DNA of 64,000 bases from Diphasiastrum complanatum (Eukaryota; Streptophyta; Lycopodiopsida; Lycopodiales; Lycopodiaceae). Location of the stretch: the NCBI GenBank assembly GCA_029204225.1, contig CM055095.1, positions 73,136,753 to 73,200,752 on the forward strand, written 5' to 3'. Shown here piece after piece: positions 23,490-34,512 of the stretch. Within the stretch, counting starts at the first letter, position 1. Each line of letters starts with the position of its first letter. Under the pieces are notes generated by a model. It did not search any database. It worked only from the letters and a program-made list of their open reading frames with translations, and was not told the origin of the DNA. The translations under genes and the position numbers were made by a program.

Positions 23490-26400
23490 GCTCGTTTGCC
23501 ATCTTGGCTGTTGCTATATATTTCGCTTCACAAGAAGATTAAGATATTGTTGTTTGCTTCTTGCTTATCCAGAGTATGGTTGCGCTAGATAGTAGAGTAC
23601 AACCTCTTGAAATACTTTTGTTATCATCCTTCATGGATGCCCAACTTGCGTCACTATAAGATTCGATGTGAAATCCAGCTTCCTTCGAATAACACAATGC
23701 ATAGTCTTTCGTTTCCTGGAGATACTATAGTACTCTTTTTGCCAACTTCCAATGCAACGATCTTGGGTTCTGGTTATATTCGCTCAGCCTGTATACTGCA
23801 AATGCTATATCAGGTCTGGTGTTGTCTGCTAGATATAACAATGATCCAATCAGCCTATGATATGATGTTTTGGCCATTCCTTCCTCTTCCTTGAGAGTTT
23901 GCGGACAATTTGCCTTGCTCAGTATTGTTCTAAGTATCATGGGAGTATGCACACCTTTCCATTTGAGCATGTTGAAGTCTTCAATGATCTTTTGGGTGTA
24001 CTTTTGTTGGTGAAGATACAACTTACCACCCTCAAAGTCTCTCACGATCTGCAAGCCTAGATAGATTTTAGCTCTCCGAAGTTAGTGATCTCAAATATTT
24101 CAGAAATGTCTCTCTTGACATCTGAAATTAACTTATCTCTTCTTGAGAAAATAAGTGTGTCATCAACATAAATAGCTAGAATGATTATTTCATTTTGGAC
24201 ATGCTTGATATAGACATTTGATTCAGCAAATAGACGTTGGAAGCCTAAGGAATGTAGTGCTTCATCCTTCTTTCTATACCATTGTCTTGCTGCTTGTTTC
24301 AGACCATAAATGCTTTTATTCATGTGACATCCATATTCTAGATATTCTTGGCTTACAAAACCAAGTGGTTGGTCCATGAATAAGTCTTTTTCCAATTCTG
24401 CGTGCAAGAATACAGCCTTCTCATCCACAATATGGATTTTTAGATCATGAGCCACTGCATTCGTAAATAACAAGCAAATTCATGTATGTTTGACTTTTGG
24501 TGAGAAAGTATCAGTGTAGTCGATCTCATACTTCTGTGAAAATCCTTTAGCAACTAACCTTGCTTTTTTGTATCTGATGTTTTCTCCATCAGGATCTGTT
24601 TTGATCTTGTAGATCCACTTGCACTTGACTGGTTTTCTGCCATCAGGTATAGGTGCAAGTGTCCATACATTGTTTTTATACATGGATGACATTTCATCCT
24701 CCATTGCTTGAATCCAACGATCTGTATCTGGTCCATCAACAGCTTCCTCGAATGTTTGAGATTCGTCAGAGAAACCACAAATTTTGATGACTGTATTAAA
24801 AACATCTTGACCATACCTTTTTGGTGTTTTCGTTGTTTGTCAGATCTTCTCACATGTGGTTTCGAGTTCAATTTTGCAGGTTTCGAGTTCGATTCTGATT
24901 CAAACTTTTCTGCTAGAATTTGAACTGGCAATTCGAGTCTGTCAGGTACTCGATCTTGACCTCTCTTTGAATATGGTAATTCTCTTTCATCTTCTACTTG
25001 TTTTACTTCTGTTGTCGTTGGTAGCTCATAATAGTTTTTGAAAATTTCATAGCCGACTATATCACTGTCTGCTATGTATTTCGACTCATCAAATTTAACA
25101 TCTTGAACAAATTTTATCTTGCCAGTTTTGGGTACATAGACACGATAATATGACAAATGTAACTCGAATCCTACCAAAAAACCTTGTTCTATCTTTTCAT
25201 CGAGTTTTTTTCTCAGCTTATTAGATATGTGCATATACACTACGCATCCGAATGTCCGAACATGTGTTAGATTTGGCTTCAACTTCCACCATATCTCATG
25301 AGGAGTTTTATCCGATATCCGAGATTTCAGAATATGATTCTGAAGATAATCTGATGTAGCCACTGCTTCTGTCCGCAACTATTTTTGTGCTTTTGCATGA
25401 GCCATCATACACCTAGCAGCTTTCATAAGTGTACGATTCTTTTGTTCAGCTATTCCATTGTGCTAAGGTCTGTATGATGCAGTCTTTGTATACATAATAT
25501 CTCAACTAGTACAGTACGCCTTAAATTCGTTGGAAATATACTCACCTCCACGATCTGTGTGAATATGCTTCAACTTATTGCATGTCTGCTTCTCATCCCA
25601 ATTCGTATAGTCAACAAATTTCTTGAAAGCTTCAGATTTAGTATGTATAATGTATACCACATCGAACTTGCTGAATTTATCAATAAACGTTATGAAGTAC
25701 TTTGCATCACCCAACGACAATACTCCGAATGGTCCACAAATATTAGAATGCACAATTTTAAGTACCTTAGTTGCTTTATGAACATTCTTACTGAAAGGTG
25801 TTCTAGTCATCTTGCCTTTAAGATAGAATTCGTAGGTAGTTCGAATATCTATACTTTTGATTTCGACTCCTTGAATTCTCTGACTTTTTTTGGCTTGGTA
25901 CAAGACTTCCATTTCATGTGACATAGCCTCTTGTGCCACAGTATATTTGTGGGTTCCTGAGTTTGATTCGGTTGTCGATTCTAGTTCGAATGTTGAAGTG
26001 ATAAAAATTTTCTTCTCTGTTGCCTTTAGCAACTAGGTTATCAGAATCTTCCTTGAACAGTTTACAAGAGTTTTTTGTGAAGGTTACTGACATGCCTCTA
26101 TTGACTATCTAAGCTATGGATAGAAGATTTTTATCAAGAATAGGGACATAGAGAACTTCCTCCAGTTTCTTGTCACCCTGATTCGTGTCCAGCCATAGTA
26201 CACCAGTTCCATGAACCATGTGCTTAGAACCGTCTCCAAGTATAATGAATCTCGCATAGTTCATCTTCTTGTACTTAGACAAAACCTGCTTTGAGGAAAC
26301 AAAATGTGAGGTGGCTCCCGAATCAAGTACTACTTATCGAATTGAATTAGATGAACATCATAGATCAGCACTAACATAAGCTGTTGAGTTCCTTGTTTCC

Positions 26401-26640
26401 TCGTCTTCTACTATTCTGGAGCATTCTGTTTTGTCTTCGACATAGTTTGAATCTGAAGGTTCGCTTCAATACTGCTCCTTTTTGTTTCTGCGATTCTAAT
26501 AACAGTCTATTGTTGCATGACCCCATTTATGACAATGAATGCATTCAATCTTTGGATTTAGCCAACACTTTTCTTCTGTGTGGTACTGGCATCTCTGGTT
26601 CTACTGTTGTCAAGTTTACGTGGGCCACTTGTTGATTAGC
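23490..26640 (-). pseudogene. Copia F: nearly complete gag-pol ruin
   Basis: Minus-strand copia polyprotein in decayed form. From right to left: zinc knuckle CIHCHKWGHATIDC (about 26494-26535), protease with LDSGATSHFV (about 26306-26335), and integrase at 25502-26032 with TFIDKFSKF and TDRGGEY. The catalytic-Glu motif HNGIAEQK follows near 25460, next to a stop. Then come the integrase C-terminus with VRTFGC (24554-25378), reverse transcriptase (24480-24704 and 24057-24473, YVDD at about 24160) and RNase H (23725-24054). RNase H continues through a broken SSCEAKY near 23530. At least five breaks interrupt it. No LTR pair was identified. The right boundary abuts gypsy fragment G. Confidence 0.85.
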
Positions 26641-27345
26641 TAGTCCTGGTGGTGCAGGTAAGGCCATGCGTTGTTGATTAATTGGCGCGCCATACCTCGG
26701 TGCCGCATTTGGTGCCCCTTGATGATATGGATAAGAGGTTTGATAAGGACTCCTCTTCTATTGGACAATCCAAGGGTTAAATGGGCAAAAGGCCATATCA
26801 TGCGATGTTGTGTTGCACAAATGACAAAATCTCTAGGTCAGTCTCAGATTTTGCTTTAGGACGGGACACTCGTTCGTTGTATGGTTTTGTGTGCATACTG
26901 AACACCATACATTTTCACGATGGGGATATTGTAGCTGGTTTTATTCCGGTAGATTGGGTGTTGTTGCTACAGCTCCTTGTAAGGCTTTCAATTTCTGATC
27001 AAACTATGCCATAAGTTGCTCCATCTGTTGTTTGTGTAATTTTGTCATATGTTCCAATAGTAGTTCTATGAAAGCATCTGATGATGATGATGCTATCGAG
27101 GGAGTAGGAGTATGGGTGGTTGGATATTCGTCGTCTGATCCCTCATCCTCTTCCTTGATGGCATCCTCCATAGCTTCTTGCAGAGTAGCGTATTGCTCCC
27201 GTCGTTTCAATTCTCTCTTGATGTTACTTGGTAACCCCGCAATGAACCACATGATCACCGCATGATTGGGAGTTAGGACTGCACTGCACTCGGATCGTAG
27301 ATGTTTGACTCGCTCAATATAATGAAGAAGGAAAATATAATCCAT
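26641..27345 (-). pseudogene. Gypsy G: gag fragment of the D family
   Basis: Minus-strand gag of the same family as gypsy D. The open part (27004-27345, 113 codons) aligns with D in DYIERxKHLRSEC, the IMWF/IIWF stretch and RELKR. It then encodes an acidic, Ser/Thr-rich segment. Further left the knuckle CSVCTQNHTTNEC (about 26878) and, after a stop, CHLCNTTSHDMAFC (about 26800) are readable. Next comes the same LPAPP-type proline patch as D. Both knuckle spacings equal those in D. It is truncated on both sides by copia sequence. Confidence 0.8.
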
Positions 27346-27840
27346 CCATTAAATTATTACAACGCGTATAGGAAAGTGATCTTGTATTCACGTGTCCAAA
27401 TCGACTATGCCACAGAATAGCATTATCCTTTACATTTTTATAATGCAACTAAATTAGAGAGTACGTACTCTCTTGCAATATCTACAGAAAAGCTTCTTGC
27501 GTGATCCATTATTCTCAGCTTGAATATGAGGCTTCTGATGTTGTTGTTGCACTTGATTCTTGCCCTTGGAATAGTTTTTCTTCTCGGTGTATAGGGCCAA
27601 GGACTTGTCTTTGATGGACAGTCCGCTGGTCTTTCTCCGCATTTCTTCTTGAAGTAAGTGACTGATCACCTTTTTAAGAGTGAGGTCAGGTTGTGTGGAG
27701 ATCATCGCCACAAAGTGTTCATACGACTTTGAAAGAGAAGAAAGCAAGGTCATAACGACATCATCATCTTTGTGCCTATAAAAATACGAAGGTGCCCTTA
27801 AAAAGATGACAGTGTCTTTAAAACAGTTTAACTTCTTCAA
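27346..27840 (-). pseudogene. Copia H: gag and pre-integrase fragments
   Basis: 27454-27840 encodes a UBN2-type gag piece ending in the start of a zinc knuckle (LFCRYCKR) that breaks before the His. Immediately left, at about 27365-27425, the minus strand reads LWHSRFGHVN, the pre-integrase histidine motif. Gag and pre-integrase are therefore joined with protease deleted. The gag resembles copia B. Confidence 0.75.
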
Positions 27841-27867
27841 AATAGTTGAAAGGAAGAAGCTGAAGCC

Positions 27868-28137
27868 AAGTGTCGCATTTTTCAGGAAAGTGCAAAAAAA
27901 GTCGACACTGTCGCATTTCAGGGAAATGTGAAAAAGCCGACACTGTTGAAAAAATAGTTGAATTGTTGAACTATGCTGAAGTGTCGCATTTTGGAAAAAG
28001 CCGACATTGTCGCATTTCGGAAAGAGCTGACACCGTCACATTTGGGGAAAGCCAACACTGCAAAAAAACATAGTTCATTTCTGCAGACTGTTGCGACACT
28101 TAGTGTATTTCTGTAGATTGTTGCGACACTTAGTGTA
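27868..28137. repeat. Degenerate tandem repeats (TGTCGCATTT...GCCGACACTG; 30-bp duplicate)
   Basis: Imperfect units of about 35-50 bases combine TGTCGCATTT with a purine-rich spacer and GCCGACACTG, about five times from 27868 to 28062. A separate pair of 30-bp units (TTTCTGCAGACTGTTGCGAC...) follows at 28078-28107 and 28108-28137 with two differences. Confidence 0.7.
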
Positions 28138-28479
28138 TTAGAGTTGTTCTAAATGCTAATTTGTGGAAGTTCTTGAAGATGGCCAAGTCTTTAGTGATCT
28201 TCAAAATATGGAACTTAACATCTGAACTTGAAATATGATAGGATTAGTTACCCTTTGTTGGAGATTAGCCGGAAGCCCATTGTAGACATTCTTCAAATAA
28301 TTTGGCTGTCTAAGTGATGATTCCCGCAGGTATCAAATGAGCAGACGTAGAACCAAAGTTGGTTTCACCTAACCCTAGATCAACGATCAATAAACGTGCA
28401 GGAAGAATCTTGAAATAGAAATTAGTCATTCACCAAGGAGACAACTGTGGACTTAATTTCCAACACTTATTGGATGCTA
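28138..28479. other. No gene recognised
   Basis: AT-rich spacer between the tandem repeats and copia I. I see no feature in it. Confidence 0.4.
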
Positions 28480-29550
28480 CAAGGTTGGCTAGTAAACACT
28501 CAATTGTCCAAGAAATTTTGGGCTGAAGAGATTTCTACTGTTTGCTATTTTCAAAAACTATTCTAGCCCAAAAGCATTTGATTCTAAAACTCCATTTGAA
28601 ACCTACCATGGTCACATATTGAATTTGAAACACTTTAGAGTGTTTTAATATTTGTGCTTTGTGCAAATACCTACTAACTTGAGAAAGAAACTCTACCCTA
28701 TCAACTGTAAATGCATTTTTATTGGCTATTTAATCGATCATAGAGCGTATAGGATTTATGATCCTTCCGATGGTCAAGGTTCTATCAATATAGACATTAT
28801 CTTCAAGTTTTAAGATTCAAGCAAAGGCAAGTAATGTAGGAATATGTCCCAACTACTACACTATTTCATTTCAGATTTGAATCCTAAATGCTTGCACCAT
28901 TAGCTCAGAATTATCCACTTTTGCAACCAAAGGTTCCACCTCCACAACAACTTGTTTCTACATCAAGAGGATCAACACAATCTAGGCATGAACTTGATAC
29001 GTTTTTCAAGTATTCATGTTTTATTATGAGCCTACTATTGTATTTGAGGTCCTTACTAGCTATGATGTAGACAAATGGCAGCACACAATGGAGAATGGAT
29101 ATGCATCTTTGATGAAGAACAAGACCTAAGCCTTGTTATGCCTCCAGCCAAAGCAAAGATTATTGATATCAAATGGATATTCTTCCATTGGAAGGCTCTA
29201 TTGGCCATAGCAGCAAAAAAAGACTTGGAAATCCACCAAATGGATGTCCAAACAACCTTTTTGAATGGGCATGAACAAGAAGAATTGTATCCATCAATCT
29301 GAAGGGTATGTCCTTCAAGGACAAAAGCACAAAGTTTGCAGATTACACAACTATAAGTCGAGCCACAATGTTTGTAGGAGATTTGGCATACCTAGCATCA
29401 ATCACAACAAAGTAAGGAAATTTTCTAAAAATTGTAGCCTTTGGTTCAAATCAAGCAGTGAAATCTCATGCGATCCTAGGAATCCAATTACCCAATTGTA
29501 TTATTGTGCAATTATGATTGGTGGAGGTGCATGAAAAGGCAAATCCATGT
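28480..29550 (+). pseudogene. Copia I: heavily decayed integrase and reverse transcriptase
   Basis: Plus-strand copia remains. 28510-28780 encodes, across three frames, the integrase C-terminal stretch (FWAE..., then NLRKKL, IGYL and YRIYDP motifs). 29075-29302 is open for 75 codons with IDIKWIF and the reverse transcriptase motif EIHQMDVQTTFLNG. A few dozen bases later the reading frame collapses into a deletion between VCRLH and a FVGDLAYL-like RNase H/RT piece (about 29370). No YVDD site or LTR can be found. Confidence 0.7.
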
Positions 29551-30905
29551 CTATTGTAGTTAATAAGAGCGCATAAACACTTGCGCTATCTTTGTTAATG
29601 GTGAGCTTTATAGTAATGTTTGGAAGGCCTAACTTCGTGAAATAAGGTCCCAATACTCATATTAGAGGCACAAAGGATCATTATAAATAGATGAGGTCGT
29701 GCTAAATCTTAGGGGCAATTCTACACTCACTAAATTGAAACTCTCTTTACTGAGTTTGGAAGCTTCTCTTCTTGAGAGATATGGCTTTTCGTGTTTGGTG
29801 TTTCATGTGCCTTCCTTCACATTGATTATGCTCTAGCTTAAAGGCCCTAAAGTAATGAGCGATCACTTAATAGAGAATTCTATATACCTTTGCCTAATCT
29901 GGTGAAGCTTTATACAATTTGTGTAGTTTCTTGATTGTTATTTTCTTGGTATCTTGTTTTACCATGCTAATTTGACACTTATGAATGGACTAAATGTTAG
30001 AATGCTATGATTGGCACATGATAGTTTGATTGTAAATGAGTGAGATTGTAACATTTGCATGATCTTGATCTCTATGATAACAATGATATGATGGTTGCAA
30101 TGTAATAAATATATAGGCTCGATATATGAGTGTGTGACATGCATTGCTTTATTAAGCATCCATTTTCTATGACATAATGCTAATCCATTTTTGGAGGAGC
30201 ATACTAATCTTTCCATTGCATGCATTATTATGTATGTATGCATTCTCATACTTTCCTAGAACACGTATTTTTTTGTTCATACAATCGTTTAAACTTAGGC
30301 CGCTTCTAGACTTATGTTGAGTGCTTGAACACATGATCTTGTCTTACAAGTGCCAAAAAAGATTATCACTAGCTTGAAATATATTAAAACATTGGCAAGC
30401 TACAGATGATTGAGTCCTTAGTCATAGCCAAGTTAGATAAGAGTGTTCAAGTTGTAATGAAAACCCAAACAATCATCCTAGTTTGCATGTGAAAGGGAAA
30501 CCTCAGCGATGATGGACTCCAAAGCTTACGAGCTTTGTGATGGATTGAGGAAATGCTTACCTGATATGTAGTTGAAACTCTCGGCTTGATGCAACGTGTT
30601 AGTATAGTATATAATGATGCTAGAGTAATTTGATACCATTGCAGTATTCTAAAAAGGAAGACCATTGCATACTAAAAAGGCCTTGATATAATGGTGTTTT
30701 GAGATTCTATAAATGTTTGAAGTGAAAACAGAAAAAGAACAATCCTCGATAGTAAGATCGTCCTTCACATGGTATAGATTTCAAGACCACCTAGTAGCAA
30801 TGTTGACTTTTTTTTATGAACTTTAGTGACCAACCTGGTCATGTGGTACTACTACTGCCCTAGCAAGGCAAGGTCGAAAATCGACTCTCATGCTACAGAA
30901 GGCAG
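29551..30905. other. No gene recognised
   Basis: AT-rich. A TATAAATAGATGAGG stretch at about 29683 resembles an LTR promoter, but no repeat partner was found. Short frames on both strands show no family similarity. Confidence 0.4.
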
Positions 30906-31016
30906 GATCAATCGTCACCATCTCGGTGTCAAATTGATGCAGAATCAATCATCACCATTTGGGTGTCGGATTGATGCAGAATCAATCATCACCATTTGGG
31001 TGTCGGATCGATGCAG
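30906..31016 (+). repeat. 37-bp minisatellite, three copies, upstream of the GTP cyclohydrolase gene
   Basis: Copies at 30906-30942, 30943-30979 and 30980-31016. Copies 2 and 3 differ by one base; copy 1 differs from them at several positions. Each holds AATCAATCATCACC and GTGTCGGAT-type words. It ends about 525 bases before the gene's start codon. Confidence 0.9.
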
Positions 31017-31419
31017 GAGATAAGGAGTCGAAAGATATGGACTCAATCAAAAGGACTAGAAAAGCTAGATAGTGGGACTATAATATTGGCAAACAAAGTT
31101 GTGGTCAAACCAACTACCAGCCCAGTAACAAGACACATACCTACCACCACCATATCTACGCCAAAGCGTATCCTTCACCCCAAATACGCATATACTTTTC
31201 TTCTTTTACTCGTGTCTTAGCGAAACGCTAAGATTCTAGGCCAGCCACCGTTGGATATCTCAAAAGCACCAGAGATCTTGCCACGTCTTGAATTACAACC
31301 GTTCAAAAGCCTCCGAGTGGCTGCTCTGACACGCGGCGAGCATCCGGCCGGGTGAGCGTCGAAGTTGTAGTGGCATCAAGATTCTGCGATCAGAAATACA
31401 TAAGCGTTTGTGGATCGAG

Positions 31420-31457
31420 AAAATGGAGATGGATCGTGAAAATGGAGATGGATCGTG
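31420..31457 (+). repeat. Exact 19-bp tandem duplicate in the 5' leader
   Basis: AAAATGGAGATGGATCGTG occurs twice in direct succession. Each unit brings two upstream ATGs, so the leader of the GTP cyclohydrolase mRNA would contain several upstream start codons if transcription begins before this point. Confidence 0.85.
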
Positions 31458-31541
31458 ATCGACGAGGAGAGCTTCGTTGGATCCATTAGATTTGTGTTCT
31501 GCTTTCAGGGCAGATACAGAGAGAGAGGAGCAATTGCGAAA

Positions 31542-34464
31542 ATGCTTGGATTCGTGTGCGCTGATGATGGCTGCCTGGAGGAGCAAGGCCCTGATGAGGA
31601 AGGAGATGCGGGCGGAATGGTAGCGGCCGTCAGGGTTCTGCTGCAGGGCCTGGGGGAAGACCTGCAGCGAGATGGCCTCCTCAAGACGCCTCTGCGTGTT
31701 GCCAGGGCATTTCTATCTGCCATGAAAGGTAAGCTGGAAAGTGCTCGTTCGTTTCAGCAAGAGTTGTAGTATCAAACAAGGGCTAGTAAAATCATTGATT
31801 GACAGTTTAGAAGGTATATTGGCCTTCTTGAATGGGATTGCGGTGCTTCTTTGTAGGAGCTTTTGCTGGGAGCCGAAGTTTAATGTTATTATTAGTTTAT
31901 AAGGTCATGAGGATCTAATCTGAAATCTTGATCTGTATGGAATAATTGTCTGGCCTGTAGTGCTACTTCGCAGCGACTTTCTCTTCAAACCTTGGGATTA
32001 TATGCAGGAAGCTTAATCTCAAAGTTATTTTCATTTCATAAGGCCAAGCTCTTTACCATTACAGTCAGGTTCTTAAACTGTGAACTGTTCAACTGGAGGA
32101 TTGTTTTTATGTTGATAAACTGGTTATTTCAACAGTTATGCACATTCTAAAAGTTAATTTCAGTTTATAATTTATTGTGAAGGTTGCGATATAGAACCGT
32201 TAATCTGTTGACCTAGACGGCTGCTAATTGTTAACAGTACCAATGAGCTTCAAAAGACTTTGCTTCAGAACGTGGAACCCTGGCATCTGGCATTAACTAC
32301 TCATGAACGTCTGTCAGAGTAAACCGTAGCCCCTGCTGCTTGAGATACAGGAAAAAGGACGACGTATGGTTTGTCCACTCGATGGACATGTATAGCTTCA
32401 CTGAAGCTGTATGTGAAATACGAATATTATCTCAATGCGGCTTATGGACTCGGCCTTTATCAGTAAAGACATGTGTAGTCATGTGTATGTATACAATAGT
32501 GTTATCTTTTCAAAGTATGATGAGTTATGTCTTTTTAATGCATTTAGCCCTACTTTCCAGCATGTTTGTGACAAGGACTGAGAATTTCAAGCTAAAGCGT
32601 TTTAATCGAGGAGAGTTGCCATAGATGTTTTTAGAGTGTACATATTGGTGGCATTCAATCATAATCACAATTTGGCCTGCTCTCTGAGTGCAATGAAATG
32701 ATTTTAGAATCATTTATTTTACCAATCTATCAGTAACAGAGCTCTCAAGAAACACATCAAGCTATTTTAGTAACTAGTAGTTCTAGTGCTAAAAGATTCG
32801 TCTCTTTATAGATGGAGTGAAATTTGACTGATCCTCAATGCAAAGCAACTGAGTGCCTGATTCTAAACAGAGTCATACATCAAAATTAAGAACGTTAAAG
32901 CACACCTCTCATTTGTCTTTGAGATGTAGCAATGATTGGAGAAAGCATTCCAGAACTCCATGTATCATACAAATTTCTCTTTACATAAAATTAACATAGT
33001 TGAGCTCTTCTTGCAGGTTATCAAATGTCAGCTGAGGATGTTATTGGTGATGCTCTTTTTTGTGAACCAGGTCCCCAAGATCCAAATGGATTTGGAGGGG
33101 GCTCTGGAGGAATGGTCATTGCTCGCAACATTGATCTCTTTGCTACTTGTCGAGCTTGCCTTTTGCCCTTTAAAATTTGCTGCCATATTGCATACATTCC
33201 TGCTGGTGGGCGAGTTGTAGGATTGAGCAAGCTCCCTCGAGTTGCTGAAATTTATTCAAGCAGACTGCAGACCCCTCATGAGTTTGCAGATGGAGTTGCT
33301 CAAGCTTTATCTGACAGCATTAAACCTCTTGGAGTAGCAGTTGTTGTTGAAAGTTGGCACCTGCAGTGGCCTGCTGTCACTAGTGGGAATGGTATCACAA
33401 AAGCTGGTTTTGAAGACGAGGCTGCTTGGATTCCTTCCCGAGCTTATGCGAGCAAAGGATGCTATATTGACAGGTCAAAGGCCAGTGTTGAAGACAAGGC
33501 TGCTTGGATTCCTTGCCAAGCTTTTGCAGGCAAAGGAAGTTTTGCTGACAAGTCCTCTGCCCTATGGGATGAGCTGATTGCAGTATTGCAGTTTCAAGGG
33601 ATTCAAATTCATTTCTCAGCCCTAATGGAATCTCTTGGAGACGTGAGGAGAATAGGAAGTTGTCCTTTCTTATCATCGGACTTCAAGACCTCTTGGAATT
33701 TTCCCTTACTTCCTGCAAGGTGCAATGGACTGCCAGGATTTCGGTTTCCAACCAATGGTGGGATAAAAAAGGCACCAGAAGAATTGTCAAAAGCAGAAAA
33801 TAGCTATGATAGGAGTGTGGCCTTTGTTCCAGCAATGATAACAGCAGTAGATTCGCTACTCCGTGCTGTAGGTCAAGATCCTAATTCACAGGAACTTGAG
33901 TATACATCAATGCGTTATGTTCTCTGGCTGTTGGCTTCAACTCAAGGGAGTAGAAATCCATCATCTAACCTTTTTCAGAAATACAAAAATGGCAATGGCA
34001 CAGCAGCTAATGGCTTCGTTCATTCTCCTGTGGTTGATTTTGTTGATCAGCTGGACATGGAAATCGCTTGTGAGTTTTCAATCCCCTTTTGCTCACAGTG
34101 TGAGCATCACCTATTACCTTTCTCGGGAATTGCACATGTGGGCTATTTCCATAGCAAAAGAAGCCCTCCAATAGAGAGAACCATGGTGTTGAAGATTGTT
34201 CAATTATACAGCAGAAGACTTCAGGTACAGGAAAGGCTTACAAAGCAAGTCGCTGAAACTCTTTTGCCCAGTTGTAGTTTGGGAGGAGTCATGGTTGTAG
34301 TAGAAGCAAGTCATTTATGCATGGTCTTGCGAGGTGTAAAGCAAATTGCGAGCACTACAGCTACTGTTGCTACATTTGGTCGATTCACCAAAGATGTTGC
34401 ATCAAGGGCTACTTTTTTGCAGAAAATTTTGAAGGCGAAAGTGGATATGTCTGGCCAGTGCTGA
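31542..34464 (+). CDS. GCH1: GTP cyclohydrolase I, plant two-domain type
   Basis: Converts GTP to 7,8-dihydroneopterin triphosphate, the first step of pterin and folate synthesis; the plant enzyme is cytosolic. Exon 1 is 31542-31728 and exon 2 is 33017-34464, joined by a phase-1 GT-AG intron, giving 544 residues. The N-terminal domain keeps the substrate-site GLSKLPR (Lys134, Arg137) but has CRAC (107-110) where bacterial enzymes have CEHH. The C-terminal domain keeps the metal-site CEHH (424-427) and HLC (His495, Cys497) but lacks a GLSK motif. Plant enzymes are known to combine two individually incomplete domains in this way. No transit peptide is seen. It is about 80 residues longer than the usual 450-470. 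Part of the excess is a duplicated 26-residue unit (194-219 and 220-244) in the linker. The start is chosen because MLGF...DDGCLEE resembles other plant enzymes; the frame is open further upstream. Confidence 0.95.
31729..33016 (+). other. GCH1 intron 1
   Basis: 1,288 bases, GTAAGC donor after ATGAAAG and TTCTTGCAG acceptor, phase 1. Joining restores the expected MKGY motif. I recognise no mobile element inside. Confidence 0.92.
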
Positions 34465-34506
34465 CATGATAAATATACATTAAAATTTGTTATTCTAACC
34501 TTAGAA

Positions 34507-34512
34507 AATAAA
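34507..34512 (+). terminator. Probable poly(A) signal of GCH1
   Basis: AATAAA 43 bases after the stop codon. It is the nearest canonical signal downstream. Confidence 0.55.

Noticed and set aside
27004-27345. Considered as a host gene fragment
   Set aside because: It aligns with the gag of gypsy D, including zinc-knuckle spacing, so it is retrotransposon-derived.
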